This document shows positions 28,129 to 35,502 of a DNA stretch of 39,923 bases, piece by piece; positions within the stretch are counted from its first letter, which is position 1, and the number at the start of each line of letters is the position of its first letter. The position numbers and the translations under genes are program-made. The stretch is from Corallococcus terminator (GTDB taxonomy: Bacteria; Myxococcota; Myxococcia; Myxococcales; Myxococcaceae). The stretch spans positions 1-39,923 of the forward strand of contig NZ_RAVZ01000042.1 of NCBI RefSeq assembly GCF_003611635.1, written 5' to 3'. The notes under the pieces were generated by a model. That model worked only from the letters and a program-made list of their open reading frames with translations. It had not been told where the DNA came from and searched no databases.

Positions 28129-28996
28129 GCACCGCCACGGCACCCACCGTCAGCAGGGTGCACACGACCAGCAGCGCCACGTGCGTGGAGGTCGACAGCT
28201 CGGTGGCGGACGACGCGAAGCGGGTCAGGAGGAAGGACGTCGCGTTGTTGAGGATGTGGACGAACACGGGCAGGCGCACGCTGCCCGTGCGCTCCGCGAG
28301 CCAGCCCAGATACACGCCCAGCACCAGCGCCAGGGGGCTGTGGACCGGGTCCAGGTGCATGAAACCAAAGAGCGTCGCGGCCCCCATGATGCCGGCCTTC
28401 GGGCCCCAGCGCTGCACCAGCCGTGTCTGCACATAGCCCCGGAAGAACAGCTCCTCGCCCGTGCCAGCGACCAGCGTGCCGAAGAACATCAGCAGCGCGA
28501 ACGTCCCCAGCGAGGCCTGGCTGGTGGCCTGCAATCCCTTCAGCGACGACGTCCAATCCCATACACCCGCGAGCACGCTCAGGCTCTCCATCGCCTGCCC
28601 CAGCGCGAAGCAGCCCACCAGCGCGGCCCCCCAGAGCCAGACAGGCAGGGAGGCCCCCGGACTCAGCCGCAGCCGCTCGCGCAGCGGACGCGGGGACAGC
28701 CACCCGCCCAGCAGTGCGACGCCCAGCCCCGTGAGGCTCGACAGCATCACGCCCGCCACGTGCAGCCAGGGCAGCAGCTTGATCTGCTCCATCATGGCCG
28801 CGACGTCCGGGGACTTCTCGCCGGTCCGGGCCATCTCCATCGCCACCGCGATGCCGGCGAAGAGGGCCCCCCCGATGATGAGCGTCACCAACATGAGCAC
28901 GAACGCGAGGAACACCGTCCACACCCGCGGGCGTTCCGCGGTGGCGGGCAGCGGCGGAGGGACCTGGGTGACGGAAGGCTCGGACTGGGAATCCAT
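28070..28996 (-). CDS. CPBP family intramembrane metalloprotease
   Basis: A 308-residue polytopic membrane protein with about seven to eight hydrophobic segments, starting near residue 26. The CPBP/Abi motifs are all present: Glu 181, Glu 182 and Arg 186 in GTGEELFFRGYV, His 214 in FGFMHLDP, and His 247 with Asn 250/251 in FVHILNNATSF. Family members are glutamic/metallo-type intramembrane proteases related to eukaryotic Rce1, often linked to bacteriocin immunity or envelope protein processing. The start is uncertain: ATG 28996 is used, but ATG 29023 in the same frame is possible. Its 3' end overlaps the AraC-type gene by 59 bp in convergent orientation. The substrate is unknown. Confidence 0.9.
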   Translation of the reverse strand: MDSQSEPSVTQVPPPLPATAERPRVWTVFLAFVLMLVTLIIGGALFAGIAVAMEMARTGEKSPDVAAMMEQIKLLPWLHVAGVMLSSLTGLGVALLGGWLSPRPLRERLRLSPGASLPVWLWGAALVGCFALGQAMESLSVLAGVWDWTSSLKGLQATSQASLGTFALLMFFGTLVAGTGEELFFRGYVQTRLVQRWGPKAGIMGAATLFGFMHLDPVHSPLALVLGVYLGWLAERTGSVRLPVFVHILNNATSFLLTRFASSATELSTSTHVALLVVCTLLTVGAVAVLRPGGGRAGTRLAHSHPSV

Positions 28997-29106
28997 GTCG
29001 CCCGACGTTAGTGGCCACGCCATTCCAAGTCGAATCGGGCAGCGCGCTCCCTACACACTTCTTCACGCCCCGCTCAAACCCTCGCAATGGTCGGCTCGCA
29101 TATTGG

Positions 29107-29144
29107 CTCCAGTCAGGAAGCGGAAACAAACCCCACGACTGGAG
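29107..29144 (+). promoter_or_regulatory. Inverted repeat sequestering the ribosome-binding site of the LTxxQ gene
   Basis: CTCCAGTC (29107-29114) is perfectly complementary to GACTGGAG (29137-29144), separated by 22 nt. The right arm contains the Shine-Dalgarno GGAG, 9 nt before the ATG at 29154. If the transcript begins upstream of 29107, the RNA could fold and hide the ribosome-binding site. The 157-bp divergent gap (28997-29153) otherwise shows an AT-richer patch near 29095-29105 that may hold the promoter. Confidence 0.45.
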
Positions 29145-29153
29145 AATCACACC

Positions 29154-29603
29154 ATGAAGAAGACGCTCGTCATCGCCGGTACCGCCGTTGTCGCCGTCAC
29201 CCTGCTCACCGGCTTCGGCTTCGGCGGCCGCGGTCACCACGGCTCGCCCGACCCGGAGCGCATCAAGCAGATGGTGACGTGGAAGCTGGACGACAAGCTG
29301 GATGACCTGGACGCCACCCAGGCGCAGCGCTCGTCCATCCACGCCGTGAAGGACCGCCTGCTCGCGGACGGCCAGCAGCTCATGGAGGGACAGCAGGCCG
29401 TCCGCACGGAGGCCCTCGCCCAGCTCGAATCGCCGACGCCCGACGCCGCGAAGCTGCACGCGCTGGTGGACTCGCGCATCGACGCGTTCCGCGCCTTCGC
29501 CCACAAGGCGACGGACGCCGTGCTGGAGATGCATCGCACGCTGACGCCGGCCCAGCGCCAGGAGCTGGCCACCGAATACCGCGAGCGCACCGGCCAGAAG
29601 TAG
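29154..29603 (+). CDS. Periplasmic Spy/CpxP-like LTxxQ protein
   Basis: A small exported protein of 149 residues. A signal peptide (MKKTLVIAGTAVVAVTLLTG, about 1-22) is followed by a His/Gly patch (FGGRGHHGSPD) and a helical, charged body. LTPAQRQEL near the C-terminus is the LTxxQ motif of the Spy/CpxP/ZraP (heavy-metal sensor-like) superfamily, and an earlier related helix reads LDATQAQRSSIHAV. Such proteins act as periplasmic chaperones or stress and metal sensors. The His-rich N-terminus could bind metal. GGAG precedes the ATG by 9 nt and lies within an inverted repeat. A strong terminator follows, so it is monocistronic. The family link rests on length, motif and helical pattern and is moderately secure. 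Confidence 0.8.
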   Translation: MKKTLVIAGTAVVAVTLLTGFGFGGRGHHGSPDPERIKQMVTWKLDDKLDDLDATQAQRSSIHAVKDRLLADGQQLMEGQQAVRTEALAQLESPTPDAAKLHALVDSRIDAFRAFAHKATDAVLEMHRTLTPAQRQELATEYRERTGQK

Positions 29604-29613
29604 GCCCCTTCCC

Positions 29614-29649
29614 CGAGCGGCCCGTCCTCTTCCCGGGGCGGGCCGTTCG
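29614..29649 (+). terminator. Terminator after the LTxxQ gene
   Basis: CGAGCGGCCCG (29614-29624) pairs with CGGGCCGTTCG (29639-29649) over 11 positions including one G-U, with a 14-nt loop. It starts 11 bp after the stop codon. The T-run is minimal. Confidence 0.6.
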
Positions 29650-29730
29650 GGCTGCGCTCCGGCGGACAGATTCTTCACGACCGCGTGCTCCAGCGTGGGC
29701 AGGGCGTGCCCGCACGGATATGGTCGGACG

Positions 29731-30540
29731 GTGGATTACACCGACTACGCACGACGCATCCGTGCCCATGCCTCCCTGGGCGAACTCACCGAATACGGAC
29801 AGGTGCACGAAGGCGGGCGCGACTACCCGCTCTTCCGCCTCATCGTCCCTGGCGAACGCTGGCTCGTCATCACCTCCGGCTTCCACGGCGAGGAACCCGC
29901 CGGGCCCCTGACGCTCGCCCAGCACCTGCCCGACGTCGTCGCCTACGCGAAGTCAAAGGGCGTGGGCCTGCGCGTCTACCCGTGCATCAACCCCTCCGGC
30001 TTCGAGGACGGCACGCGCTACAACCGCAGCGGCGAACATCCCAACAACGACTTCATGCGCTATGAAATCGCTCCCGGCGAGTGGCGCGGTGAGCTCATCG
30101 GCGACCCGACCATCCTGCGCTGGGCCCTGTACGACGGCGGCCCCAAGGAGACGCGCGCGGTGAGGACCGACCTGGCGCGCTTCCCGCCTCCCGACGCCGC
30201 GCTCGACATCCACCAGGACAACTACCTGGGCGGCGTCGCGACGTACGCGTACACCTTCGGGGACAAGGCCGCCTACGTCCCGATGATGGAGGCCTGCGCC
30301 CCGCACGCCACCGTGGTGCGCAGCCGCAAGGTGGATGACAACAGCTTCGCCGACGAGAACGGCTTCGTCGTCTTCCACGATGGCAGCGTCACCGACTGGT
30401 ACACGCGCCAGGGCGTGCCGTACACCGCCGCGCTGGAGACCACCACGCCCACGCCGCGCGACGCGTGCGACGCCGTGAACCTCACCTGGATCCGCGGCTT
30501 CATCGACCTGGCCGCGCGTGGAGAAGGTCCCAAGCGATGA
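29731..30540 (+). CDS. M14-type zinc carboxypeptidase/deacylase
   Basis: A 269-residue protein of the M14 metallopeptidase superfamily. Zinc ligands are His 52 and Glu 55 in SGFHGEEPAGP and His 161 in LDIHQDNY. The NPSGFEDGTRYNRSG segment (88-101) matches the substrate-binding NPDG...RxNR element, and Glu 236 in YTAALETT is the likely catalytic Glu. No signal peptide is evident, so a cytoplasmic role in peptide or N-acyl amino acid hydrolysis is probable, closer to the small single-domain M14 members than to digestive carboxypeptidases. The GTG at 29731 was chosen because homologous sequence seems to begin at DYTDYARR; an in-frame GTG at 29695 is possible. It overlaps the aldo/keto reductase start by 4 bp (ATGA), so the two are translationally coupled. 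Confidence 0.85.
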   Translation: MDYTDYARRIRAHASLGELTEYGQVHEGGRDYPLFRLIVPGERWLVITSGFHGEEPAGPLTLAQHLPDVVAYAKSKGVGLRVYPCINPSGFEDGTRYNRSGEHPNNDFMRYEIAPGEWRGELIGDPTILRWALYDGGPKETRAVRTDLARFPPPDAALDIHQDNYLGGVATYAYTFGDKAAYVPMMEACAPHATVVRSRKVDDNSFADENGFVVFHDGSVTDWYTRQGVPYTAALETTTPTPRDACDAVNLTWIRGFIDLAARGEGPKR

Positions 30541-31421
30541 TGCAGCGCCCTCTTGGAAACAGTGGCCTCACCGTCTCCGCGCTCGGCTTCGGCGCGGGCC
30601 CGGTGGGCAGCGAAGCGCTCAGTGACTCCGACGCGGGCGCGCTGCTGCACGGCGTGCTGGACGCGGGCATCACCCTCATCGACACCGCGCCCAGCTACGG
30701 CGCGTCCGAGGAGCGCATCGGCCGGCACCTCGCGTCGCGGCGCCGGGAGTTCGTGCTGTCCACCAAGTGCGGCTACGGCGTGCCCGGCGTGGAGGACTGG
30801 ACGCCCGAATGCATCACGCGCGGCGTGGACCTGGCCCTCCAGCGCCTGCGCACCGACGTGCTGGACGTGCTGCACTTCCACTCGTGTCCCCCGGACGTGC
30901 TGCACCGCCCGGGCCTGCTGGACGCGCTCACCCGCGCGGTGCAGGCGGGCAAGGTGCGCGCCGCCGCCTATTCGGGCGACAACGCCGGACTGGACGCCGC
31001 GCTGGAGACAGGCGTGTTCGCGGTGGTGCAGACGTCCGTGAACCTCTTCGACCAGCGCTCGCTCGACCACGGCGTGGCGAAGGCCGTGTCGCGCGGCGTG
31101 GGCGTCATCGCCAAGCGGCCCCTGGCCAATGCCCCGTGGCGCTTCGCGGACGACCGGCCGGCCTCGCACGACGTGGGCGAGTACTGGGACCGGATGCGGC
31201 GCATGAACCTCCAGACGGACGGACTGTCCTGGCCGGAGCTGGCGCTGCGCTTCACCGCGTTCGCGCCCGGTGTCGCGACCTGCATCGTGGGCACCACGCA
31301 GTTGGAGAACCTACGCGCCAACGCGAGGACGCTGGAGAAGGGCGCGCTGCCCGAGCCCCTCGTCCACGCCATCCGGGACGCCTTCCGTCGGAATGATCAC
31401 GGTTGGGACGGCGTTATCTGA
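30537..31421 (+). CDS. Aldo/keto reductase
   Basis: A 294-residue NAD(P)H-dependent aldo/keto reductase barrel. The catalytic tetrad is visible: Asp 49 and Tyr 54 in IDTAPSYGASEERIG, Lys 77 in STKCGYG, and His 115 in LDVLHFHS. The C-terminal cofactor segment reads CIVGTTQLENLRAN. The family-typical opening RPLGNSGLTVSALGFG follows two adjacent ATG codons; GGAGAAGG lies upstream. The first ATG overlaps the preceding M14 gene's stop. Homologues include L-glyceraldehyde 3-phosphate reductase-like and oxidoreductase subfamilies; the substrate cannot be told. Coupling to an M14 enzyme suggests a short catabolic or metabolite-repair unit, which is inference. Confidence 0.92.
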   Translation: MMQRPLGNSGLTVSALGFGAGPVGSEALSDSDAGALLHGVLDAGITLIDTAPSYGASEERIGRHLASRRREFVLSTKCGYGVPGVEDWTPECITRGVDLALQRLRTDVLDVLHFHSCPPDVLHRPGLLDALTRAVQAGKVRAAAYSGDNAGLDAALETGVFAVVQTSVNLFDQRSLDHGVAKAVSRGVGVIAKRPLANAPWRFADDRPASHDVGEYWDRMRRMNLQTDGLSWPELALRFTAFAPGVATCIVGTTQLENLRANARTLEKGALPEPLVHAIRDAFRRNDHGWDGVI

Positions 31422-31549
31422 GCAGCCCCCCGGGCCCGCCCTGACGTCAAGCGGTACGAGCCCTCCCCTTCCAAGTGATGTGCTTTCAACACCGGCCTCG
31501 TCCAGGGGGGCCGGGTGCCTGCTCTTGGGTCCATGCCGACCATCCGGAC

Positions 31550-31831
31550 ATGAACGAGATGCCAGAGTTTGAGAAGCAGGGAGAGTCGTCGGAGATTCAC
31601 CCTTCGGAGCTGGACCTCCACATGGTGGAGCACACTCCGCAGGTGGCCTCCTGGCTGCGCATGCGGGCCAGCCAGTGGCTCGGCAACGCGCAGAAGGAGT
31701 TCAACGAGGCCGTCTTCTCGCGGGACGGTTCGGACGCGTCGCTGGACCGCTTCGCCGACGCCCGCTCGGAGCTGGACTCCGCCGAGGCCTGGGCCCTGCG
31801 CGTCGCGGACTTCCTGATGCGTCCGCAGTAG
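31550..31831 (+). CDS. Small acidic protein of unknown function
   Basis: A 93-residue product that I do not recognise. It is acidic and probably all-helical, with no signal peptide or Cys. The N-terminal third is Glu/Ser-rich (NEMPEFEKQGESSEIHPSE); the rest forms two predicted amphipathic helices (VASWLRMRASQWLGNAQKEF and DRFADARSELDSAEAWAL). Third-position GC bias is strong in this frame, which supports a real gene. Two starts nine bases apart (31550, 31559) are possible; an in-frame upstream ATG (31475) gives a low-quality extension. It stands alone between the aldo/keto reductase and the molybdoenzyme genes, about 128 and 102 bp away. Confidence 0.65.
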   Translation: MNEMPEFEKQGESSEIHPSELDLHMVEHTPQVASWLRMRASQWLGNAQKEFNEAVFSRDGSDASLDRFADARSELDSAEAWALRVADFLMRPQ

Positions 31832-31869
31832 CGGCCCACGCTGACGGCAGGTGGACGTTCACCGCCAAT

Positions 31870-31881
31870 GCCGGGCCCGGC
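31870..31881. promoter_or_regulatory. 12-bp palindrome upstream of the molybdoenzyme operon
   Basis: GCCGGGCCCGGC is a perfect palindrome in the 102-bp gap before the 2Fe-2S subunit gene, 53 bp before its ATG. A nearby AT-richer stretch (TTGATAGTTTTC, 31895-31906) may be part of the promoter. It could equally be the terminator stem of the small upstream gene. Confidence 0.3.
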
Positions 31882-31933
31882 GGGCGCCCCTGGCTTGATA
31901 GTTTTCGTGCCTCCCCAGGGAGGAGCCCCGCCG

Positions 31934-32410
31934 ATGGCCTTCACGCTGAACGTCAACGGAGCACCCCACGTCATCGAGCCAGGTGAGGGCGAGGAAGACA
32001 TTCCCCTCCTCTACGTGCTGCGTGACCACCTGCGCCTCAACGGAGCGAAGTACGGCTGCGGTGTGGGCCAGTGCGGCGCCTGCACCGTGCTGCGCGACGG
32101 CGCCCCGGTGCGCTCGTGCCTGGTGCCGGCAGCGTCCCTTCAAGGGCGGGAAGTCACCACGCTGGAGGGCCTGCGCGCGCCGGAGGGTACGCTGCACGCG
32201 CTCCAGAAGGCGTTCCTGGCCGAACAGGCCGGACAGTGCGCGTACTGCATCCCGGGGATGATCCTCTCGGCGGCGGGCCTGCTCCGACAGAAGCGCTCGC
32301 CCACCGAGGCCGACATCCGGACCGCGCTGGATGCGAACCTGTGCCGGTGTGGTTCACACAACCGCATCGTGCGCGCCGTCCAACGCGCGGCGGCGGAGCT
32401 GGCGGAATGA
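31934..32410 (+). CDS. 2Fe-2S subunit of a xanthine-oxidase-family oxidoreductase (IorA-like)
   Basis: A 158-residue iron-sulfur subunit of the isoquinoline 1-oxidoreductase/aldehyde oxidase type. The plant-type 2Fe-2S cluster uses Cys 42, 47, 50 (YGCGVGQCGACTV) and Cys 62; the second cluster uses Cys 102 and 105 (GQCAYC) and Cys 137 and 139 (LCRCGSHNRI). It has no signal peptide, so export would depend on the Tat signal of its partner. GGAGGAG lies 8 nt before the ATG. Its stop overlaps the next gene's start by 4 bp (ATGA), implying balanced synthesis of the two subunits. No FAD subunit is adjacent, as expected for the two-subunit IorAB type. Confidence 0.95.
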   Translation: MAFTLNVNGAPHVIEPGEGEEDIPLLYVLRDHLRLNGAKYGCGVGQCGACTVLRDGAPVRSCLVPAASLQGREVTTLEGLRAPEGTLHALQKAFLAEQAGQCAYCIPGMILSAAGLLRQKRSPTEADIRTALDANLCRCGSHNRIVRAVQRAAAELAE

Positions 32411-34623
32411 GCGCCCGCGTCTCCAGGCGTTCGGTGTTGCAGGGCTCGCTGGTGCTGGCCTTCTCGCTCGCGGGGCCCGCGCTCCTCGCGCAGACCTCGA
32501 AGCCGCGGTTGCCCGGCGACCTGGCGCGCACGCCCGGACTCGATGCGTGGTTGCGCATCGGCGCGGACGGTGTCGTCACGCTGATGACGGGCAAGGTGGA
32601 GTTGGGCCAGGGCATCCTCACCGCGCTGGGGCAGTTGTGCGCGGACGAACTGGACGTCGAACCTTCCCGGCTGCGCATCCTCTCCGGCGACACCCGCGTC
32701 TGTCCTCCCGAAGGCGTCACCGCCGGCAGCATGTCCATCCCCAACGCCGGCGCGGCCGTGCGTCAGGCGTCGGCGGAGGTGCGCGCGCTGCTCGTGTCCC
32801 TGGCCGCGGAGCGACTGCGCGTCCCGGCGAAGCGGCTGCGCGTCCAGGACGGCACCGTGAAGAACACCGGTGGCGGCGCGGTCACGTACTGGGCGCTCGT
32901 CGGTGGAAAGCGCTTGAACCGCGAGGCCACCGGCGCCGTCGCGCCCAAGCCCGCATCGCAGCGGCGCCACGCGGGCAAGCCCCTGCCCCGGGTGGACCTG
33001 CCCGCGAAGCTCACGGGCGAGCCCCGCTTCGTCCAGGACCTGCGTCCCGACACGCTGGTGCATGGGCGTGTCGTGCGCGCGCCCACGCCCGGCGCCTCCC
33101 TGACGGAGGTGGACACGGTGAAGGTGTCCGCGATGCCCGGCGTGCTCAAGGTGGTGCGGGACGGCGACTTCCTGGGCGTCATCGCCACGCGGGAATGGCA
33201 GGCCGTGAAGGCCGCCGCCGCCCTGGCCCTGGTCGCACGCTGGAAGGAAGGGCGGCCCCTGCCCGTGGATCCGCATGCGTGGTTGCTGTCACAGCCCACG
33301 CAGGACACGGTCATCCACCGCGTCGAGCGCCCCACCGACGTCGCCCCCGAGCGCATGCTGGAGGCCACCTACCGCCGGCCGTACCAGATGCATGCGTCCA
33401 TCGGTCCCTCCTGCGCGGTGGCGGCGTGGGACGGCAGCACGCTGACCGTGGACACCCACAGCCAGAGTGTCTTTGAAACCTCCGAAGCCATCGCGAAGCT
33501 GCTGGGGCTCTCCAAGGACCAGGTGCACGGCCGGCACGTGGAGGGCTCCGGCTGCTATGGCCATAACGGCGCGGACGACGTAGCAGCCGATGCTGCCTTG
33601 CTCGCCCGTGCTCTGCCCGGTCGCGCCGTGCGCGTGCAGTGGTCCCGCGAGGATGAACACACCCAGGAGCCGTACGGCGCCGCCATGGTGACGAAGGTGC
33701 GTGCGGGCGTGGATGTGAATGGGGACGTGCTCGACTGGGATTACGCGCTGTGGTCCACGTCGCATGGCACCCGCCCCGGCGGCGAGCCCGGCAACCTGCT
33801 CGCGGGCCGTTCGCTGGCGAAGCCGTTCCGGCAGCCGACGCCCAGGAATGGCGGACCGCCGAACTACTCCGCCGACCGCAATGCCATCCCTCTGTATGCC
33901 TTTCCCGGCCAGCAGGTGACGACGCACTTCGTGACGGCGATGCCCCTGCGGGTGTCCTCGATGCGCGGCCTGGGCGCGTACGCGAATGTCTTCTCCATCG
34001 AGTCCTTCATGGACGAGCTGGCGCACGCGGCGGGCGTGGACCCGGCGACGTACCGCTTGCGGCAGCTCCAGGACGCACGGGCGAAGGCAGTCATCGCCCG
34101 CGCGACGGAGCGGTTCGGCTGGAACCGCTTCGAGCGCCGGCCGCACCACGGCCGGGGTCTGGCCTTCGCCCGGTACAAGAACCTGGCGACGTACTGCGCC
34201 GTGTGCCTGGAGGTCTTCGTGGATCCGGCGACGCACGCGCCGCGCGTGGTGCGCGCCGTCATCGCCGCCGACGCGGGCGAGGTCGTCAATCCGGACGGGC
34301 TCGCCAACCAGTTGGAGGGGGGCCTCCTCCAGTCACTGAGCTGGAGCCTGAAGGAGGCCGTCCGCCACGACGCCCGGCGCATCCTGTCGCGCGACTGGGA
34401 GGGCTATCCCATCCTCACCTTCTCCGAAGCGCCGTCCGTGGACGTGCAGCTCATCGACCGGCCGGAGGAGCCGTTCCTCGGCGCGGGAGAGGCGAGCCAG
34501 GGGCCCACGCCCGCGGCGCTCGCCAACGCCGTGTTCGATGCGACGGGGCTGCGCGTGCGCGACCTGCCGGTGACGCCAGAGCGACTGGCGGCGCTGCGAC
34601 GGGCTCAGGGCGCCGGGCAGTAG
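32407..34623 (+). CDS. Molybdopterin-binding subunit of an exported oxidoreductase (IorB-like)
   Basis: The 738-residue catalytic subunit of a xanthine-dehydrogenase-family hydroxylase, closest in layout to the isoquinoline 1-oxidoreductase beta subunit. A Tat signal (SRRSVLQGSLVLAFSLAG, Arg 7-Arg 8) directs the folded enzyme to the periplasm. The molybdopterin-dinucleotide domain contains MTGKVELGQG, GSGCYGHNGADD and SMRGLGAYAN. The catalytic Glu is Glu 695 in GAGEASQGP. Such enzymes hydroxylate N-heteroaromatics or oxidise aldehydes and pass electrons out through the 2Fe-2S subunit to a cytochrome. The di-haem lipoprotein encoded convergently just downstream is a likely acceptor; their 3' ends overlap by 19 bp. 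The substrate is unknown. Molybdenum cofactor maturation genes are not in the window. Confidence 0.94.
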   Translation: MSARVSRRSVLQGSLVLAFSLAGPALLAQTSKPRLPGDLARTPGLDAWLRIGADGVVTLMTGKVELGQGILTALGQLCADELDVEPSRLRILSGDTRVCPPEGVTAGSMSIPNAGAAVRQASAEVRALLVSLAAERLRVPAKRLRVQDGTVKNTGGGAVTYWALVGGKRLNREATGAVAPKPASQRRHAGKPLPRVDLPAKLTGEPRFVQDLRPDTLVHGRVVRAPTPGASLTEVDTVKVSAMPGVLKVVRDGDFLGVIATREWQAVKAAAALALVARWKEGRPLPVDPHAWLLSQPTQDTVIHRVERPTDVAPERMLEATYRRPYQMHASIGPSCAVAAWDGSTLTVDTHSQSVFETSEAIAKLLGLSKDQVHGRHVEGSGCYGHNGADDVAADAALLARALPGRAVRVQWSREDEHTQEPYGAAMVTKVRAGVDVNGDVLDWDYALWSTSHGTRPGGEPGNLLAGRSLAKPFRQPTPRNGGPPNYSADRNAIPLYAFPGQQVTTHFVTAMPLRVSSMRGLGAYANVFSIESFMDELAHAAGVDPATYRLRQLQDARAKAVIARATERFGWNRFERRPHHGRGLAFARYKNLATYCAVCLEVFVDPATHAPRVVRAVIAADAGEVVNPDGLANQLEGGLLQSLSWSLKEAVRHDARRILSRDWEGYPILTFSEAPSVDVQLIDRPEEPFLGAGEASQGPTPAALANAVFDATGLRVRDLPVTPERLAALRRAQGAGQ

Positions 34624-35246
34624 GCCCCGGAGTCCACCCACGCCTGGAAGAGCTCACCGAACGCGGCCTGCGTGCCGGGCACCGGCTGGCGTCCTGGGCC
34701 CGGGTTCCAGCCCCAACCCACGAGCTCATCCTTCGCCATGTGGTGCTGGAGGGCCGCCAGGTCCTTGCCCCCGTTGCGCTTCGGATCCTTGAGCTGCTCG
34801 CAGATGGCGCCCAACGAGCGCCCCACCCACGCCATCTCCACGGGTGCCAGGGCCCACTTCGGGTTGCCCGGGATGCTGGCCACGGTGGTGCCCACCGTGG
34901 GCGTGTTCGTCGCCTGATGACAGGACGTGCAGGGCAGCCCCGGAGGACCGTGGCCGTCCGCTCCGCCCACCACCGCCGGGACGTGGGCGTGCTGCTGCAT
35001 CCCCTGCCGGGGCCGGCCGTCCGCCGGGTGGCAGTTGGTGCAGCGCGGATGGGCAATCACCCGGCCCGCTTCCAGGAAGAGCGCCACCGAGCGCGCCTCC
35101 TTGTTCTCGATGTTCGAGAAGGACGCCACGGGACGGAGCGCATCCGGGGACACGGGAGGCTCCGTGGGAGCCTGCGTCGAACTCCGGCAGCCCGTGAGCG
35201 CGACGACTCCACACGACAGCACGAGGATGAACCGGTGGCTTCGCAT
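34605..35246 (-). CDS. Di-haem c-type cytochrome lipoprotein
   Basis: A 213-residue exported lipoprotein: MRSHRFILVLSCGVVALTGC with lipobox LTGC and acylated Cys 20. Two c-type haem motifs are present, CTNCH (69-73) and CTSCH (106-110). The rest (PADGRPRQGMQQHAHVP, WAL, CEQLKD, AFGELFQAWVDSGAYCP) resembles the small cytochromes that accompany isoquinoline-oxidoreductase-like molybdoenzymes, as in rhizobial Mll3835-type proteins annotated as a third subunit (from memory). It probably takes electrons from the IorAB-like enzyme in the periplasm. It is convergent to, and overlaps by 19 bp, the molybdopterin subunit gene, so it is regulated from its own promoter in the divergent gap before the adenosine deaminase gene. 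An in-frame start at 35339 would bury the signal peptide. Confidence 0.88.
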   Translation of the reverse strand: MRSHRFILVLSCGVVALTGCRSSTQAPTEPPVSPDALRPVASFSNIENKEARSVALFLEAGRVIAHPRCTNCHPADGRPRQGMQQHAHVPAVVGGADGHGPPGLPCTSCHQATNTPTVGTTVASIPGNPKWALAPVEMAWVGRSLGAICEQLKDPKRNGGKDLAALQHHMAKDELVGWGWNPGPGRQPVPGTQAAFGELFQAWVDSGAYCPAP

Positions 35247-35405
35247 GCCCGTCGAGCGTGACACGGGCGAAGGCCGCCCGGCCATCCTCGAAGGCGCCCT
35301 CCCCGCATCCAAGTGTCCACCTTCCGCCGGCCCCTTCATCCCTGGGTCGCAGATGTGTCAGGCGCTCTCTGCCCTGGGTCCGTCTTGAATTCATTGCCAT
35401 ACACA

Positions 35406-35444
35406 TTCTCGTAAAACTGGATAGACGAGAAAAGTCCTTCTCGT
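35406..35444. promoter_or_regulatory. Three-copy TTCTCGT repeat, candidate operator
   Basis: TTCTCGT occurs at 35406-35412 and 35438-35444 and in inverted form (ACGAGAA) at 35425-35431; the last two make a perfect 7-bp dyad with a 6-bp centre. All lie in the only AT-rich stretch (about 35385-35445) of the 256-bp gap between the divergent cytochrome and adenosine deaminase genes. Repeated half-sites of this kind usually bind a dimeric regulator. Confidence 0.5.
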
Positions 35445-35502
35445 TCTCCTCTGGAGGCTGTACGGAGCGCCCCCTTCCCTCCACAAGGACTGCCCCACCG
35501 CC

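Noticed and set aside
31442-31449. TGACGTCA palindrome after the aldo/keto reductase gene
   Set aside because: Only 8 bp, single copy, and at a 3' end; expected by chance in a window of this size.
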